Source of the DNA: Vreelandella stevensii S18214
GTDB lineage: Bacteria > Pseudomonadota > Gammaproteobacteria > Pseudomonadales > Halomonadaceae
Direction: 5' to 3'
Assembly (NCBI RefSeq): GCF_000275725.1
Contig: NZ_AJTS01000040.1
Span: forward strand, 124,001-188,000
DNA length: 64,000 nucleotides
The position numbers were made by a program, and so were the translations under genes. This document shows, in pieces, positions 55,142 through 64,000 of the stretch; position 1 is the stretch's first letter; every line of letters starts with the position of its first letter. Under the pieces are notes generated by a model. That model made no database searches. It saw only the letters and a program-made list of their open reading frames with translations, and had not been told where the DNA came from.

Positions 55142-55573
55142 TTATTGGCAGTAAGGGGCCAGCCACTGCTGGGCCATGACGATCAACAGCGCATAGCGCG
55201 CGCCCTTGGCCAGCACGATCCAGAGCAGCGCCCGCCACCAGGCCAACCGCATGACGCCTGCCAGAACGGTGAGCGGGTCGCCTATGACCGGCAGCCATGA
55301 CAACAGCAGGCTGAACTCACCAAAGCGGTGATACCAGCGCTCTGCGCGGGCCAACCCTTGGGGCGATGCGGGGAACCAGCGGCGATCCTGGAACTGGCGC
55401 GCATAGCGGCCCATGGCCACGTTGATCATGCTACCCAGCGTATTGCCCACCGTGGCAACCAGCCAAAGCCCCAGCGCGGGCTCACCCAGGCACCAGAGCC
55501 TGGCCAGCCACACTTCAGAGCCGCCCGGCAGCAGGGTGGCACTGGCCAGCGCCACCCAAAACAGACTAAACAT
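55142..55573 (-). CDS. YqaA-like membrane protein (SNARE-associated/VTT domain)
   Basis: A 143-residue membrane protein with about four helices. ATG at 55573 is the first standard start. It has GNTLGSMINVAMGRY and FGEFSLLLSWLPVIGDPLTVLAGVMRL, the Gly- and Pro-rich re-entrant motifs of the DedA/YqaA superfamily. Relatives are thought to act in lipid-carrier transport or envelope homeostasis. It ends 17 bases after the IclR regulator start of the same strand, possibly cotranscribed with it. Confidence 0.88.
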   Translation of the reverse strand: MFSLFWVALASATLLPGGSEVWLARLWCLGEPALGLWLVATVGNTLGSMINVAMGRYARQFQDRRWFPASPQGLARAERWYHRFGEFSLLLSWLPVIGDPLTVLAGVMRLAWWRALLWIVLAKGARYALLIVMAQQWLAPYCQ

Positions 55574-55589
55574 GAGCAATCATCGGCAA

Positions 55590-56414
55590 TTAACGAGGCC
55601 GCTGGCCGCCCATTTGCAGGGTGATGTCATCCGCCGTGCGGCGCACCAGCGCCCCCAGCGCCAGCAGGCGATCTTCCGGAATGCGCGCCATGGGCCCGGA
55701 AACGGAAATGGCCGCCAAGGGGGTGGCGTGCTCATCGAAAATACACGCGGCCACGCAGTGCAGGCCAATGGCGTGCTCTTCACGGTCACAGGCAAAGCCC
55801 TGGGCACGAATGGCGGCCATTTCCACCAACAGCGAATCGACCTGATAGCGCGTGTTTTCCGTGACGCGCGCCAGCTCATACCCACCCGCCAACAGCGCGT
55901 CGCGCTCCTCCTCGCTCATCCAGGCCAGCAGCGCCTTGCCTACCCCAGAGGCGTGCAGCGGTGCCCGCGACCCCAGCCGCGTGATCATGCGCATCATTTG
56001 CGGCGATTCGTTCTGGGCCAAAAACACCGCCGTGGCGCCATCGCGAATGCCCAGGTTGGCCGTTTCGCCGGTCTCTGCCGTCAGGCGGCGCAAAAACGGA
56101 CGGCTTTTCGCCACCACGTCGCGGGCTTCCAGAAAGCTGTTGCCGATGCGGAAGGTTTTCACGTCGATGCGCCACAGGCCTTGCTCGCTCTCCTGGGTGA
56201 CGAACCCCTGGCTTTGCAGTGCCTGGAGTAGCCGGTGGGTCGTGGAAGGTGCCAGGTCCGCTTGCTCGGAAAGCTCCGAGAGCGCCATCCCCAGCGGGCT
56301 GGCCGCCAGGTATTCGAGCAGCGTGAGGCCGCGTACCAACGATTGGCTATGCCCGCCGCTGGCTTTGGTGGCTCCCGCCGGACGTCCGACTGACCTGCGC
56401 TTTACTTCACTCAC
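55590..56414 (-). CDS. IclR-family transcriptional regulator
   Basis: A 274-residue regulator. GTG at 56414 is preferred because AGGAG is eight bases upstream; an ATG at 56447 has no ribosome site. The winged HTH is SLVRGLTLLEYLAASPLGMA, LSELSEQADLAPSTTHRLLQ (residues 25-75). The effector domain carries GTAVFLAQ-like DGATAVFLAQNESPQMMRMI and the helix HASGVGKALLAWM. Its nearest neighbours on the other side are the enoyl-CoA hydratase remnant, so it may once have controlled an aromatic or fatty-acid pathway. Confidence 0.92.
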   Translation of the reverse strand: MSEVKRRSVGRPAGATKASGGHSQSLVRGLTLLEYLAASPLGMALSELSEQADLAPSTTHRLLQALQSQGFVTQESEQGLWRIDVKTFRIGNSFLEARDVVAKSRPFLRRLTAETGETANLGIRDGATAVFLAQNESPQMMRMITRLGSRAPLHASGVGKALLAWMSEEERDALLAGGYELARVTENTRYQVDSLLVEMAAIRAQGFACDREEHAIGLHCVAACIFDEHATPLAAISVSGPMARIPEDRLLALGALVRRTADDITLQMGGQRPR

Positions 56415-56515
56415 CTGGCACTCTCCTGAGGGCGCGTTAACATTCATAAATCAGCAGGATAACTCGCCCCGGCAGCCATGTCGCGTTTACGGAAACAAAT
56501 TCCACCAATGGATCG

Positions 56516-56760
56516 CTAGCGGTGCCGCCAGACCGGCGGGCGTTTCTCGATAAACGCATCGATGCCCTCGGCCACGTCCTCAGCCAGCATGTTGCAGGCC
56601 ATGGTGTCTCCGGCAAAGGCGTAGGCTTCTCCCAAAGGCATCGCCACGGCGAGCGAACAGCACCTGGTAATAGGCCTGCTCGGAGTGGGCGCGCATCTGC
56701 TTCAAATCATGCCCCGCGCAGCAGGCAGTCGTCGAGGGAAGCAACGTGTGAAGAGGGCAT
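56516..56760 (-). pseudogene. Enoyl-CoA hydratase with internal deletions
   Basis: Three separate blocks of one crotonase gene follow in order within 245 bases. First is a start with AGGAGCC ahead of ATG at 56760 (MPSSHVASLDDCLLRG). Second is GHDLKQMRAHSEQAYYQVLF, which includes part of the oxyanion-hole motif AGHDLKQM. Third, in another frame, is AMPLGEAYAFAGDTMACNML, AEDVAEGIDAFIEKRPPVWRHR with the natural stop at 56516. An intact enzyme has about 260 residues, so most of the middle has gone in at least two deletions. It cannot be active. Confidence 0.85.
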
Positions 56761-56869
56761 GGCAGGCTCCTGAGCAAAACGTGCTGCTCAGTCTAGCGCC
56801 TACCCGACGCGCTGATCGCTCACTACGACCAAAGTGGCCTCTTGTAAGGCAAGCGGCCACGGGGTCGGG

Positions 56870-57829
56870 TTACGCTTTGTCGTGGGCCGCCTGGCGGGGA
56901 TTGTAGCCCAGCGGATGGGGTTCACCGCGGGCCTTGGCCAGCTCAATCTGGCGCTGGCGTTCGCGGGCAGCGGCGCGGGTCTTCTCGGGCAGCGAGTCGA
57001 TGCAGTGCGGGCAGCTGATGCCGGGCTCGTAGGCCGACGACTGCATGTCTTCCTGAGAGATCGGCATACGACAGGCGTGGCACTGCTCGTGCTCGCCCTC
57101 GGTGAGATCATGGCGCACGGTGACGCGGTTATCGAACACGAAGCACTCGCCGCGCCACAGCGACTGCTCTTCCGGCACCTTTTCCAGGTAATTGAGCACG
57201 CCGCCCTTCAGGTGGTACACCTCTTCGAAGCCCTCTTTCAGCATGAAGCTGGAGGCTTTCTCGCAGCGAATACCGCCAGTGCAGAACATCGCAACTTTCT
57301 TGTGCTGCTCCGGGTTGTAGTGCTGGCGCACGTACTCGGGAAACTCGCGGAAGGTGGTGGTTTTGGGGTCGACCGCGCCTTCGAAGCTGCCAATCGCCAC
57401 TTCGTAGTCGTTACGGGTATCGATCACCAGCACTTCCGGGTCAGAGATCACGTCGTTCCAGTTTTCCGGCTCGACGTAAGTGCCCACGGTGTCGTTGGGG
57501 TCGATGCCCGGCACGCCAAGCGTCACGATCTCCTTTTTCAGCTTCACCTTGGTGCGGTAGAACGGCGGCTCGTCGCAGAATGACTCTTTATGGTCGATAT
57601 CGGCAAGGCGCGGGTCGGCGGTCAGCCAGGCCAGCAGCGCATCGATGCCTTCACGGCTGCCGGCCACGGTGCCGTTGATGCCCTCTTTGGCCAACAGCAG
57701 CGTGCCTTTGACGTCGTTGGCCAGCATGGTCTGGCGCAGCGGTTCGCGCAGCGCTTCGAAGTCGTTCAGGGTGACAAATTTGTATAGCGCAGCCACCACG
57801 ATGGGCGGCGTGGAAGTGGGGGTCGTCAT
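56870..57829 (-). CDS. trhO: tRNA uridine(34) hydroxylase, rhodanese-domain protein (TrhO/YceA)
   Basis: A 319-residue protein that hydroxylates U34 of certain tRNAs on the way to 5-methoxy- or 5-carboxymethoxyuridine. ATG at 57829 begins [20 protein letters not shown]. The N-terminal ferredoxin-like domain includes [17 protein letters not shown]; the rhodanese domain has the active-site cysteine in [22 protein letters not shown]-terminal region has Cys pairs (CHACRMP, CPHC). All are standard for the family. Confidence 0.94.
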   Translation of the reverse strand: MTTPTSTPPIVVAALYKFVTLNDFEALREPLRQTMLANDVKGTLLLAKEGINGTVAGSREGIDALLAWLTADPRLADIDHKESFCDEPPFYRTKVKLKKEIVTLGVPGIDPNDTVGTYVEPENWNDVISDPEVLVIDTRNDYEVAIGSFEGAVDPKTTTFREFPEYVRQHYNPEQHKKVAMFCTGGIRCEKASSFMLKEGFEEVYHLKGGVLNYLEKVPEEQSLWRGECFVFDNRVTVRHDLTEGEHEQCHACRMPISQEDMQSSAYEPGISCPHCIDSLPEKTRAAARERQRQIELAKARGEPHPLGYNPRQAAHDKA

Positions 57830-58071
57830 GAAGTGCTCCTGGTAGTCGCCCTCGTAAAGGGCGGACCGGGTGAATAAACCCGCGCATGATAGCAAAAAGC
57901 GCGCCGCGCGTGCATCTGCGCGCGCCTGCCAGCCACTATTCTGGCGGCCCTCAATCGTCGATTATTTCGACGCCACCATTGAGAAAGCTTCACCCCACGC
58001 CAGGCGCACTCGGTCGTATAGTAGAAGACATATAGAAGGCAACAACCTGACTGAATAACGAGGTACCGTTC

Positions 58072-58761
58072 ATGAAGATTCGTCGTTCCAACGAGCGCGG
58101 CTATGCAGACCACGGCTGGCTGCGCTCGTACCACACCTTTTCGTTTGCCAATTACATGGACCCGGAGCACATGGGCTTTCGCGCCCTGCGGGTGATCAAC
58201 GAAGACCGGGTCGCCCCGGGCCATGGCTTTGGCGCCCACCCCCACCGGGATATGGAGATCATCTCCTACGTGCTCGAAGGCGAGATGGAGCACAAGGACA
58301 ACATGGGCAACGGCGAGGTCATGCGCCCCGGCGACGTACAGCGCATGTCAGCGGGCACAGGGGTAGTGCATAGCGAGTTCAACCACTCCCAGCAAAACGG
58401 CCTGCACTTTTTACAAATATGGATCCAGCCAGCCCAGCGGGGCATCGCGCCCAGCTACGAGCAGAAGGCCTTCCCCTCGGCCGAACGCCAAGGCCAATGG
58501 CGCCTGGTCGCGTCGCAGAGCGGCCGAGAAGGGTCAGTGAGCGTCAATCAGGACGTCAATCTGTACGCCAGCCTGCTGAGCGCGGGTGATCAGCTGGCGG
58601 CGCCGCCCTCCCGTTATGCCTGGCTGCATGTGGTGAAAGGGGCCATCGAGGTGAACGGAGAAACCCTGCGCACCGGCGACGCGGTGGCTTTCAACCCAGG
58701 CGAGGACTTTGCAGTGGCAGGCAGCGAGGCCAGTGAAGTCCTGCTGTTCGACCTGGCCTGA
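58072..58761 (+). CDS. Pirin-family protein (YhhW-like quercetin 2,3-dioxygenase)
   Basis: A 229-residue bicupin. It begins MKIRRSNERGYADHGWLRSY. The metal ligands are in GFGAHPHRDMEIISYVLEGE, with RMSAGTGVVHSEFN following. YhhW has quercetinase activity in vitro; the cellular role is unclear. It is divergent from trhO and ends just before a strong terminator. Confidence 0.93.
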   Translation: MKIRRSNERGYADHGWLRSYHTFSFANYMDPEHMGFRALRVINEDRVAPGHGFGAHPHRDMEIISYVLEGEMEHKDNMGNGEVMRPGDVQRMSAGTGVVHSEFNHSQQNGLHFLQIWIQPAQRGIAPSYEQKAFPSAERQGQWRLVASQSGREGSVSVNQDVNLYASLLSAGDQLAAPPSRYAWLHVVKGAIEVNGETLRTGDAVAFNPGEDFAVAGSEASEVLLFDLA

Positions 58762-58767
58762 TAGGCA

Positions 58768-58797
58768 AAACGGCCCCAGAGGGGCCGTTTTTTTATT
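58768..58797. terminator. Rho-independent terminator after the pirin gene
   Basis: AAACGGCCCC and GGGGCCGTTT pair over a three-base loop, followed by TTTTATT on the plus strand. Flanking A residues on the left (AAAA) make it usable from the serA side as well. Confidence 0.92.
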
Positions 58798-58813
58798 GCA
58801 CGAAGGGGCGAGA

Positions 58814-60058
58814 TCAGCTGTTCTGCGCCGAGTAGAGAACGCGAATCTTCAGCGTATGCTCTACCTTTTTCAGGGCTTCCAGCGCCTGCGGGCCATAGGC
58901 CTTGTCGACGTCGATGACCACGTAGCCCACCTTGTCGTTGGTCTGCAGGTACTGGCCGGAGATGTTGATGCCGTTCTCCGACAGCACGCGGTTGATCTGC
59001 GACAGCACGCCGGGCACGTTGTCGTGGATGTGCAGCAGGCGGTGCTTGTCCGGGTGGGCAGGCAGCGCCACTTCGGGGAAGTTGACCGACGTCACCGTGG
59101 TGCCGTTATCCGAGTAGGTGATCAGCTTCTCGGATACTTCGATACCGATGTTCTCCTGCGCTTCCAGCGTCGAGCCGCCGATATGCGGCGTCAGGATCAC
59201 GTTGTGCAGGCCACGCAGCGGGCTCTGGAACTCTTCATCGTTGCCCTTCGGCTCGACCGGGAAGACGTCGATGGCGGCACCGTTCAGCTTGCCAGCCTTC
59301 ACGGCGTCGGCCAGCGCTTCGATCTCGACCACGCTGCCACGGGCGGCGTTGATCAGGATCGCGCCATCCTTCATGGCGGCGATTTCCTTCGCACCCATCA
59401 TCCAGCGGGTAGAGGGCAGGTCCGGCACGTGCAGGCTGACCACGTCCGAACGCCCCAGCAACTCCTCCAGGCTGGCGACCTGGCTGGCGTTGCCCATGCC
59501 CAGCTTGGTGATCACATCGTAGTAGATCACGTTGAAGCCCAGTGACTCCGCCAGCACCGACAGCTGAGCACCAATGCTGCCATAGCCCACGATACCCAGC
59601 GTCTTGCCGCGCGCCTCATGGGAGTTCTTGGCTGATTTCAACCAGCCCCCCTGGTGCGCCAGCGCGTTTTTCTCGGGAATGCCGCGTAGCAGCATGATGG
59701 CTTCCGCCAGCACCAGCTCGGCCACCGAGCGGGTGTTGGAATACGGCGCGTTGAAGACCGTGATACCGCGCTTGAGCGCCGCATCCAGGTCGACCTGATT
59801 GGTCCCGATACAGAAACAGCCCACACTGACCAGTTTCTCGGCGGCATCGAACACACGCTCCGTCAGCTGCGTACGGGAGCGAATGCCGAGGAAATGAACA
59901 TCACGGATCTTCTCGATCAGCGCTTCTTCATCCAGCGATGTGGAGATAAGCTCGATGTTTTCATAACCCGCGTTGTGAAAATTGTCCACCGCGCTTTGGT
60001 GGACGCCCTCGAGTAGCAGGATCTTGATCTTGCTCTTTTCCAGGGACGTTTTGGCCAT
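58814..60058 (-). CDS. serA: D-3-phosphoglycerate dehydrogenase
   Basis: A 414-residue NAD-dependent enzyme making 3-phosphohydroxypyruvate, the first step of serine synthesis. It opens MAKTSLEKSKIKILLLEGVH. NAD motif GIVGYGSIGAQLSVLAESLG is near residue 155, catalytic Arg in INAARGSVVE, Glu in DVFPVEPKG and His in LTPHIGGSTLEAQENI. The C-terminal ACT domain (HRLLHIHDNVPGVLSQIN, SGQYLQTNDKVGYVVIDVD) implies serine feedback. It has the E. coli length and type. Confidence 0.97.
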   Translation of the reverse strand: MAKTSLEKSKIKILLLEGVHQSAVDNFHNAGYENIELISTSLDEEALIEKIRDVHFLGIRSRTQLTERVFDAAEKLVSVGCFCIGTNQVDLDAALKRGITVFNAPYSNTRSVAELVLAEAIMLLRGIPEKNALAHQGGWLKSAKNSHEARGKTLGIVGYGSIGAQLSVLAESLGFNVIYYDVITKLGMGNASQVASLEELLGRSDVVSLHVPDLPSTRWMMGAKEIAAMKDGAILINAARGSVVEIEALADAVKAGKLNGAAIDVFPVEPKGNDEEFQSPLRGLHNVILTPHIGGSTLEAQENIGIEVSEKLITYSDNGTTVTSVNFPEVALPAHPDKHRLLHIHDNVPGVLSQINRVLSENGINISGQYLQTNDKVGYVVIDVDKAYGPQALEALKKVEHTLKIRVLYSAQNS

Positions 60059-60332
60059 GGCTGAATCAACCTCTATGGTCGGCGGCAGGCGCCGTGTATC
60101 GGTTCACGGAAGGCCCGTATGGTAGCACAGCCTCCGCCTTTCTCAGCGCTCCCGGATGATGAAAAGTCTGCGTTTTGAAGATGAACCCGGCACACGTCGG
60201 GGAATCCCGCCTGCGGGAGGCAGACGCCACCCCCTTGCCTCGGTGTATACTGTGCGTTTATTTGACTGGCATCCGGCCACTTTCGCCGCCCGCACCGAGC
60301 ACAGGGCCCACGACAAACGGTAGGCATTGACC

Positions 60333-60617
60333 ATGAGCACCCCTCCCCAAGATTTTGCTGCCACGGTGACCGAGCTTGAAACCATCGTGGAACGCCTGGA
60401 GTCAGGCGAACTCTCATTGGAAGATGCCCTGACCGCCTTCGAGCAGGGCGTGCGGCTCACCCGCGATGCCCAGCAGCGCCTCGACAGTGCCGAGCTGAAA
60501 GTGCGCGCGCTCAGTGAAGCCCCCGAAGGCAAGCTGGACGTGGCTCCTTTCCATGCCACACCAGAGCCGTCAGCCGCTCAGGGACACGACGACAGCGAGG
60601 AAACGCCCCCATGGTAA
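60333..60617 (+). CDS. xseB: Exodeoxyribonuclease VII small subunit
   Basis: A 94-residue subunit that binds the XseA large subunit to make exonuclease VII. ATG at 60333 is preferred over TTG at 60327. The family core is [40 protein letters not shown]. The C-terminus is longer and acidic, ending EETPPW. It overlaps ispA by seven bases, the conserved xseB-ispA-dxs order. Confidence 0.95.
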   Translation: MSTPPQDFAATVTELETIVERLESGELSLEDALTAFEQGVRLTRDAQQRLDSAELKVRALSEAPEGKLDVAPFHATPEPSAAQGHDDSEETPPW

Positions 60618-61504
60618 CGGCCCACGACACACCGCTGACCACGCTGCGCCGCGCCAGCAACGCCCGCGTCGATGCCACCCTGGCGGCGCTGTTCGAGTCT
60701 CGGCCCGCCGTCGAGGCGCGCCTGGAGGCAGCCATGCGTCACGGCCTGCTGGTGGGCGGCAAGCGCCTGCGCCCGCTGCTGGTCTACCTGGCGGGGCGTG
60801 CCCTGGGAGCAGAAGACGACGCCCTGGACGCCCCCGCAGCAGCCATCGAGCTGATCCACGCCTACTCGTTGATCCACGACGACCTGCCCGCCATGGATGA
60901 CGACGACCTGCGTCGTGGCCAGCCCACAGTGCACAAGGCCTACGACGAAGCCACGGCCATTCTGGCAGGCGACGCCCTGCAAGCGCTGGCCTTTGAAGTC
61001 ATGGCCAGCCGCCCGCACCCGCGTCTGGCTGCGCTGGTGTCTACCCTGGCGGTGGCCGCTGGCCGCGACGGCATGGTAGCGGGCCAGGCGCTGGACCTGG
61101 CAGCCGTGGGTGGCCATCCCGATGTCGAGGCACTGGCTCACATGCACGCCCACAAGACTGGCGCGCTGATCGTGGCGGCGGTCCAGATGGGTGGATTGAT
61201 CGCCGTCGAGGCCGACGACCCACGCCTGGCGGCACTGATTCGCTATGCGCGGGCCATTGGTCTAGCCTTCCAGATTCACGACGACATTCTCGACGTCACC
61301 GGAGACACCGCCACGCTGGGCAAAACCTCCGGTGCCGATGCTGCCCGCGCCAAGCCCACGTATCCCAGCCTGCTCGGGCTGGCGGGCGCCCAGCAAAAAG
61401 CGAACGCATTGATCGACGACGCCATTGCCGCGCTCGCCCCGCTTGGCGAGCGCGCCGCGCCCCTGGCCGATCTTGCCCATTACATGATCGAGCGCGACCA
61501 CTAA
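60611..61504 (+). CDS. ispA: Farnesyl diphosphate synthase
   Basis: A 297-residue prenyltransferase adding IPP to DMAPP and GPP. The first aspartate-rich motif is [23 protein letters not shown], the second [13 protein letters not shown], and [15 protein letters not shown] precedes. Length is that of IspA. It is between xseB and dxs in an isoprenoid operon. Confidence 0.96.
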   Translation: MVTAHDTPLTTLRRASNARVDATLAALFESRPAVEARLEAAMRHGLLVGGKRLRPLLVYLAGRALGAEDDALDAPAAAIELIHAYSLIHDDLPAMDDDDLRRGQPTVHKAYDEATAILAGDALQALAFEVMASRPHPRLAALVSTLAVAAGRDGMVAGQALDLAAVGGHPDVEALAHMHAHKTGALIVAAVQMGGLIAVEADDPRLAALIRYARAIGLAFQIHDDILDVTGDTATLGKTSGADAARAKPTYPSLLGLAGAQQKANALIDDAIAALAPLGERAAPLADLAHYMIERDH

Positions 61505-61534
61505 CGATGCCTTTCACAACATACCCATGAAAAC

Positions 61535-63454
61535 ATGCCGCCTATGAAGCTGTTCGACGAGATACCCCGCGAGCGCCCGGCGACGCCGCTGCTCGACTCC
61601 TTTGACCACCCCGCGGCCCTGCGGGCCATGAGTCCCGGCCAGCTGGCGCAGCTGGCCGACGAGCTGCGCGCCTACCTGCTGTATAGCGTCGGTGTCACCG
61701 GCGGCCACTTTGGCGCAGGGCTCGGCGTGGTGGAACTCAGCGTGGCCCTGCACCACGCCTTCCACACCCCCAGGGACCGCCTGGTATGGGACGTAGGCCA
61801 CCAGGCCTACCCCCACAAGATTCTCACCGGCCGCCGTGAAGCCATGCTCGGCATCCGCCAGCACGGCGGCCTGGCCGCGTTCCCCCGCCGCGCCGAATCC
61901 GAGTACGACACCTTCGGCGTTGGTCACTCCAGCACCTCGATCTCGGCGGCGCTCGGCATGGCCCTGGCCGCCCAGGCACAAAACGACCCGCGCCGCGTGT
62001 GCGCCATCATCGGTGATGGCGCGCTCACCGCGGGCATGGCCTTCGAAGCGCTGGCCCACGCCGGGCACGTCAACGCCAACATGCTGGTGGTGCTGAACGA
62101 CAACGAGATGTCGATCTCCGAGAACGTCGGCGGTATCGCCACCTATCTGGCGCGGATGCTCTCCAGCAAGCCTTACCTGAAAATGCGCGAAGAGGGCAAG
62201 AAAGTGCTCTCGCACCTGCCCGGCGCGCTGGAGTTTGCCAAGCGCACCGAAGAGCACATGAAGGGCATGGTAAGCCCCGCAACGCTCTTCGAAGAGATGG
62301 GCTTTCACTACGTGGGCCCCATCGACGGCCACGACCTGGACGCGCTGACCCAGACCCTGCGCAACCTGCGTGACCAGAAAGGCCCCCAGTTTCTGCATAT
62401 CAAGACGGTCAAGGGCAAAGGGTTCCTGCCGGCAGAGGCCGACCAGATTGGCTATCACGCCATCACCAAGCTGGAAAAAGTGCCCGCGTCCAGCGCGCCC
62501 CTGGTGAAGCCCCCCGCTGCGCCCAAGAAGAAGTACTGCAATGTGTTTGGTGACTGGCTGTGCGACATGGCCGCCGCCGACCCGCGCCTGATGGGTATCA
62601 CTCCCGCCATGGGCGAAGGCTCGGACCTTATTCGCTTCGCGCAGACCTACCCCGAACGCTATTTCGACGTGGCGATTGCCGAACAGCACGCGGTCACCCT
62701 GGCCGCAGGCATGGCCTGCGAGGGCATGAAGCCCGTCGTCGCCATCTACTCGACCTTTCTGCAGCGAGGCTACGACCAGCTGATCCACGACGTGGCCGTG
62801 CAGGACCTGGACGTCACGTTCGCCATCGACCGAGCAGGCCTGGTGGGAGAAGACGGCCCGACGCACCACGGCAGCATGGACCTGTCGTTCCTGCGCTGCG
62901 TGCCCGGCATGGTGATTCTGGCACCCGCCGATGAAGCAGAGTGCCGCGCCATGCTCAGCGCCGCCTACCACCATCCGGGCCCGGCCGCCGTTCGCTACCC
63001 CCGTGGTACCGGCCCCGGTGTGGCCATTCCTGACCACCTGGAGCCCATGGCGATTGGCCAGGCCGAGGTACGCCGTACCGGCACCAGCGACGGTATGCGC
63101 GTCGCCCTGCTGGCCTTTGGCAGCATCAATGGTGCCGCCGCCGCGGTGGCCGAGAAGCTCAATGCGACGCATATCAACATGCGCTCCATCAAGCCGCTGG
63201 ATCGTGACGCCGTGCTGCACGCCGCCGACGAGCACGAACTGCTGGTCACGCTGGAGGAGAACGTGATTGCAGGCGGCGCGGGCAGCGCGGTGAATGAGCT
63301 GCTCCACGCCGAAGGCGTTCAGGTCGAAGTCCTGAACCTGGGCTTGCCGGACAGCTTCGTCGAACACGGCACCCCCGCCGAGCTGCTGCGCGACTGCGGC
63401 CTGGATGCCGCCGGCATCGAAGCGGCCATTCGTTCGCGCCTGCCGTCGCCTTGA
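61535..63454 (+). CDS. dxs: 1-deoxy-D-xylulose-5-phosphate synthase
   Basis: A 639-residue thiamine-diphosphate enzyme condensing pyruvate and glyceraldehyde 3-phosphate, first step of the MEP pathway. Seen are [15 protein letters not shown], the ThDP motif [38 protein letters not shown] and the pyrimidine-domain [19 protein letters not shown] at 61535 is taken; ATG at 61544 (MKLFDEIP) is an equally possible start because neither has a strong ribosome site. Confidence 0.96.
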   Translation: MPPMKLFDEIPRERPATPLLDSFDHPAALRAMSPGQLAQLADELRAYLLYSVGVTGGHFGAGLGVVELSVALHHAFHTPRDRLVWDVGHQAYPHKILTGRREAMLGIRQHGGLAAFPRRAESEYDTFGVGHSSTSISAALGMALAAQAQNDPRRVCAIIGDGALTAGMAFEALAHAGHVNANMLVVLNDNEMSISENVGGIATYLARMLSSKPYLKMREEGKKVLSHLPGALEFAKRTEEHMKGMVSPATLFEEMGFHYVGPIDGHDLDALTQTLRNLRDQKGPQFLHIKTVKGKGFLPAEADQIGYHAITKLEKVPASSAPLVKPPAAPKKKYCNVFGDWLCDMAAADPRLMGITPAMGEGSDLIRFAQTYPERYFDVAIAEQHAVTLAAGMACEGMKPVVAIYSTFLQRGYDQLIHDVAVQDLDVTFAIDRAGLVGEDGPTHHGSMDLSFLRCVPGMVILAPADEAECRAMLSAAYHHPGPAAVRYPRGTGPGVAIPDHLEPMAIGQAEVRRTGTSDGMRVALLAFGSINGAAAAVAEKLNATHINMRSIKPLDRDAVLHAADEHELLVTLEENVIAGGAGSAVNELLHAEGVQVEVLNLGLPDSFVEHGTPAELLRDCGLDAAGIEAAIRSRLPSP

Positions 63455-63482
63455 GCCTTCTGACTAACTTGTTGAGACCGTT

Positions 63483-64000
63483 ATGCTTTTTTTGATGATT
63501 CTGTTTGGTTTGATCGGCCTTGCCAGCGGCGGCCCCGTGGGCCTGCTGGTGGGGGCGGGTCTGGGCTGGTGGTTGGCACGCCAGCTGGGGCGCCGTTTGA
63601 ATGCCGCCCGCACGCGCTTGCAGGAAGGCTTCCTGGAGTCGATCTTTTCGGTGATGGGCTGCCTTTGCCAGGCCGATGGCAAGGTCACGCCAGGTGAGCT
63701 GGGCGTGGCCGAAAAGCTGTTCGATCAGATGCGTTTGCAGGGCGAGCACCGCGCCAAGGCGCGGGCCGCCTTCGAACGGGGCCGTGCCGACGACTTCGAC
63801 CTGGAGGCCGAGCTGGCCAAGGTCAATCGCCTGACCCAGCGTCAGCCCATTTTGCGCCAGGTATTTTTGCAGGTTCAGCTCAGCGCGATTGCCGCCGACG
63901 GGATCCTGCACCCCGCCGAGCATGAGATGATTCTGCGCGTGGCGCGGGGCGTTGGCTGCAGCGAGGCCGAAGTACAGCAGATCGAAGCCATGCTGCATGG
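63483..64000 (+). CDS. djlA: Co-chaperone DjlA, N-terminal part
   Basis: The first 172 residues of a membrane-anchored DnaK co-chaperone; the J-domain lies beyond the window. ATG at 63483 opens one glycine-rich helix (MLFLMILFGLIGLASGGPVG, LLVGAGLGWWLARQLGRRL). The TerB-like domain follows (FLESIFSVMGCLCQADGKVT, LSAIAADGILHPAEHEMILR). This pattern is DjlA. It starts 28 bases after dxs. Confidence 0.9.
   Translation, partial: MLFLMILFGLIGLASGGPVGLLVGAGLGWWLARQLGRRLNAARTRLQEGFLESIFSVMGCLCQADGKVTPGELGVAEKLFDQMRLQGEHRAKARAAFERGRADDFDLEAELAKVNRLTQRQPILRQVFLQVQLSAIAADGILHPAEHEMILRVARGVGCSEAEVQQIEAMLH

Noticed and set aside
61514-63367. A 617-codon open frame opposite dxs
   Set aside because: Shadow of third-position GC in dxs, which has complete ThDP motifs in the other direction.

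Overview
The window reads as a chromosomal stretch of a gammaproteobacterium of the Halomonas group. The reasons are a GC-rich sequence with strong G/C bias at third codon positions, a dense set of TRAP, TAXI-TRAP, Tct and BCCT transporters for organic acids and compatible solutes, a complete urease plus urea ABC transporter, and familiar gene orders such as xseB-ispA-dxs. The genus is inferred from gene content and style, not from a marker gene.

Region by region. 1-7 kb is a decayed accessory island: an IS1380-type element (cut by the window edge) sits inside an AAA-ATPase/PD-(D/E)XK gene, followed by a frameshifted duplicate of a helicase 3' end, a broken Rpn/YhgA nuclease gene, an intact SWIM-SNF2 helicase and an N-terminal scrap of another AAA-ATPase gene. 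A tRNA-Arg(CCG) with visible promoter and terminator closes it. 7.3-10.1 kb is a dctPQM TRAP operon whose dctM carries an in-frame amber codon. 10.1-22.6 kb is a catabolic island: a 2-hydroxyacid dehydrogenase, a TAXI-TRAP system with two binding proteins, one fused permease and a 30-residue coupled microprotein, a LysR-HAD-LysR operon, and a CoA-transferase, HMG-CoA-lyase-like enzyme and aconitase-family hydratase that together could degrade a branched dicarboxylic acid.

22.9-28.4 kb holds ureDABCEFG in one operon, with two copies of a nested-hairpin repeat flanking ureC and a sigma-54 promoter ahead of ureD. 28.7-30.2 kb is a small copper-chaperone cluster. 30.4-32.9 kb has a globin-coupled diguanylate cyclase and an Xre-RES toxin-antitoxin pair with a clear operator. 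32.9-38.6 kb is urtABCDE, again behind a sigma-54 promoter with an excellent NtrC site, so urea uptake and hydrolysis look like one nitrogen regulon. 39-44.7 kb is tctCBA with a CitA/CitB-type two-component system. 44.8-50.1 kb contains a DUF481 outer-membrane protein, an NMT1/THI5-type ABC transporter and a BCCT carrier behind a possible attenuator.

50.1-64 kb is mostly housekeeping: a short flagellin with a sigma-28 promoter placed inside the end of folK, folM, a YbiO-like MscS channel, a YqaA-like protein, an IclR regulator, an internally deleted enoyl-CoA hydratase remnant, trhO, a pirin, serA, xseB-ispA-dxs and the start of djlA.

The strongest points for follow-up are the shared sigma-54/NtrC control of urt and ure, the hairpin elements inside the ure operon, the TAXI/CoA-transferase/lyase/hydratase pathway with its microprotein, the amber codon in dctM, and the BCCT leader.
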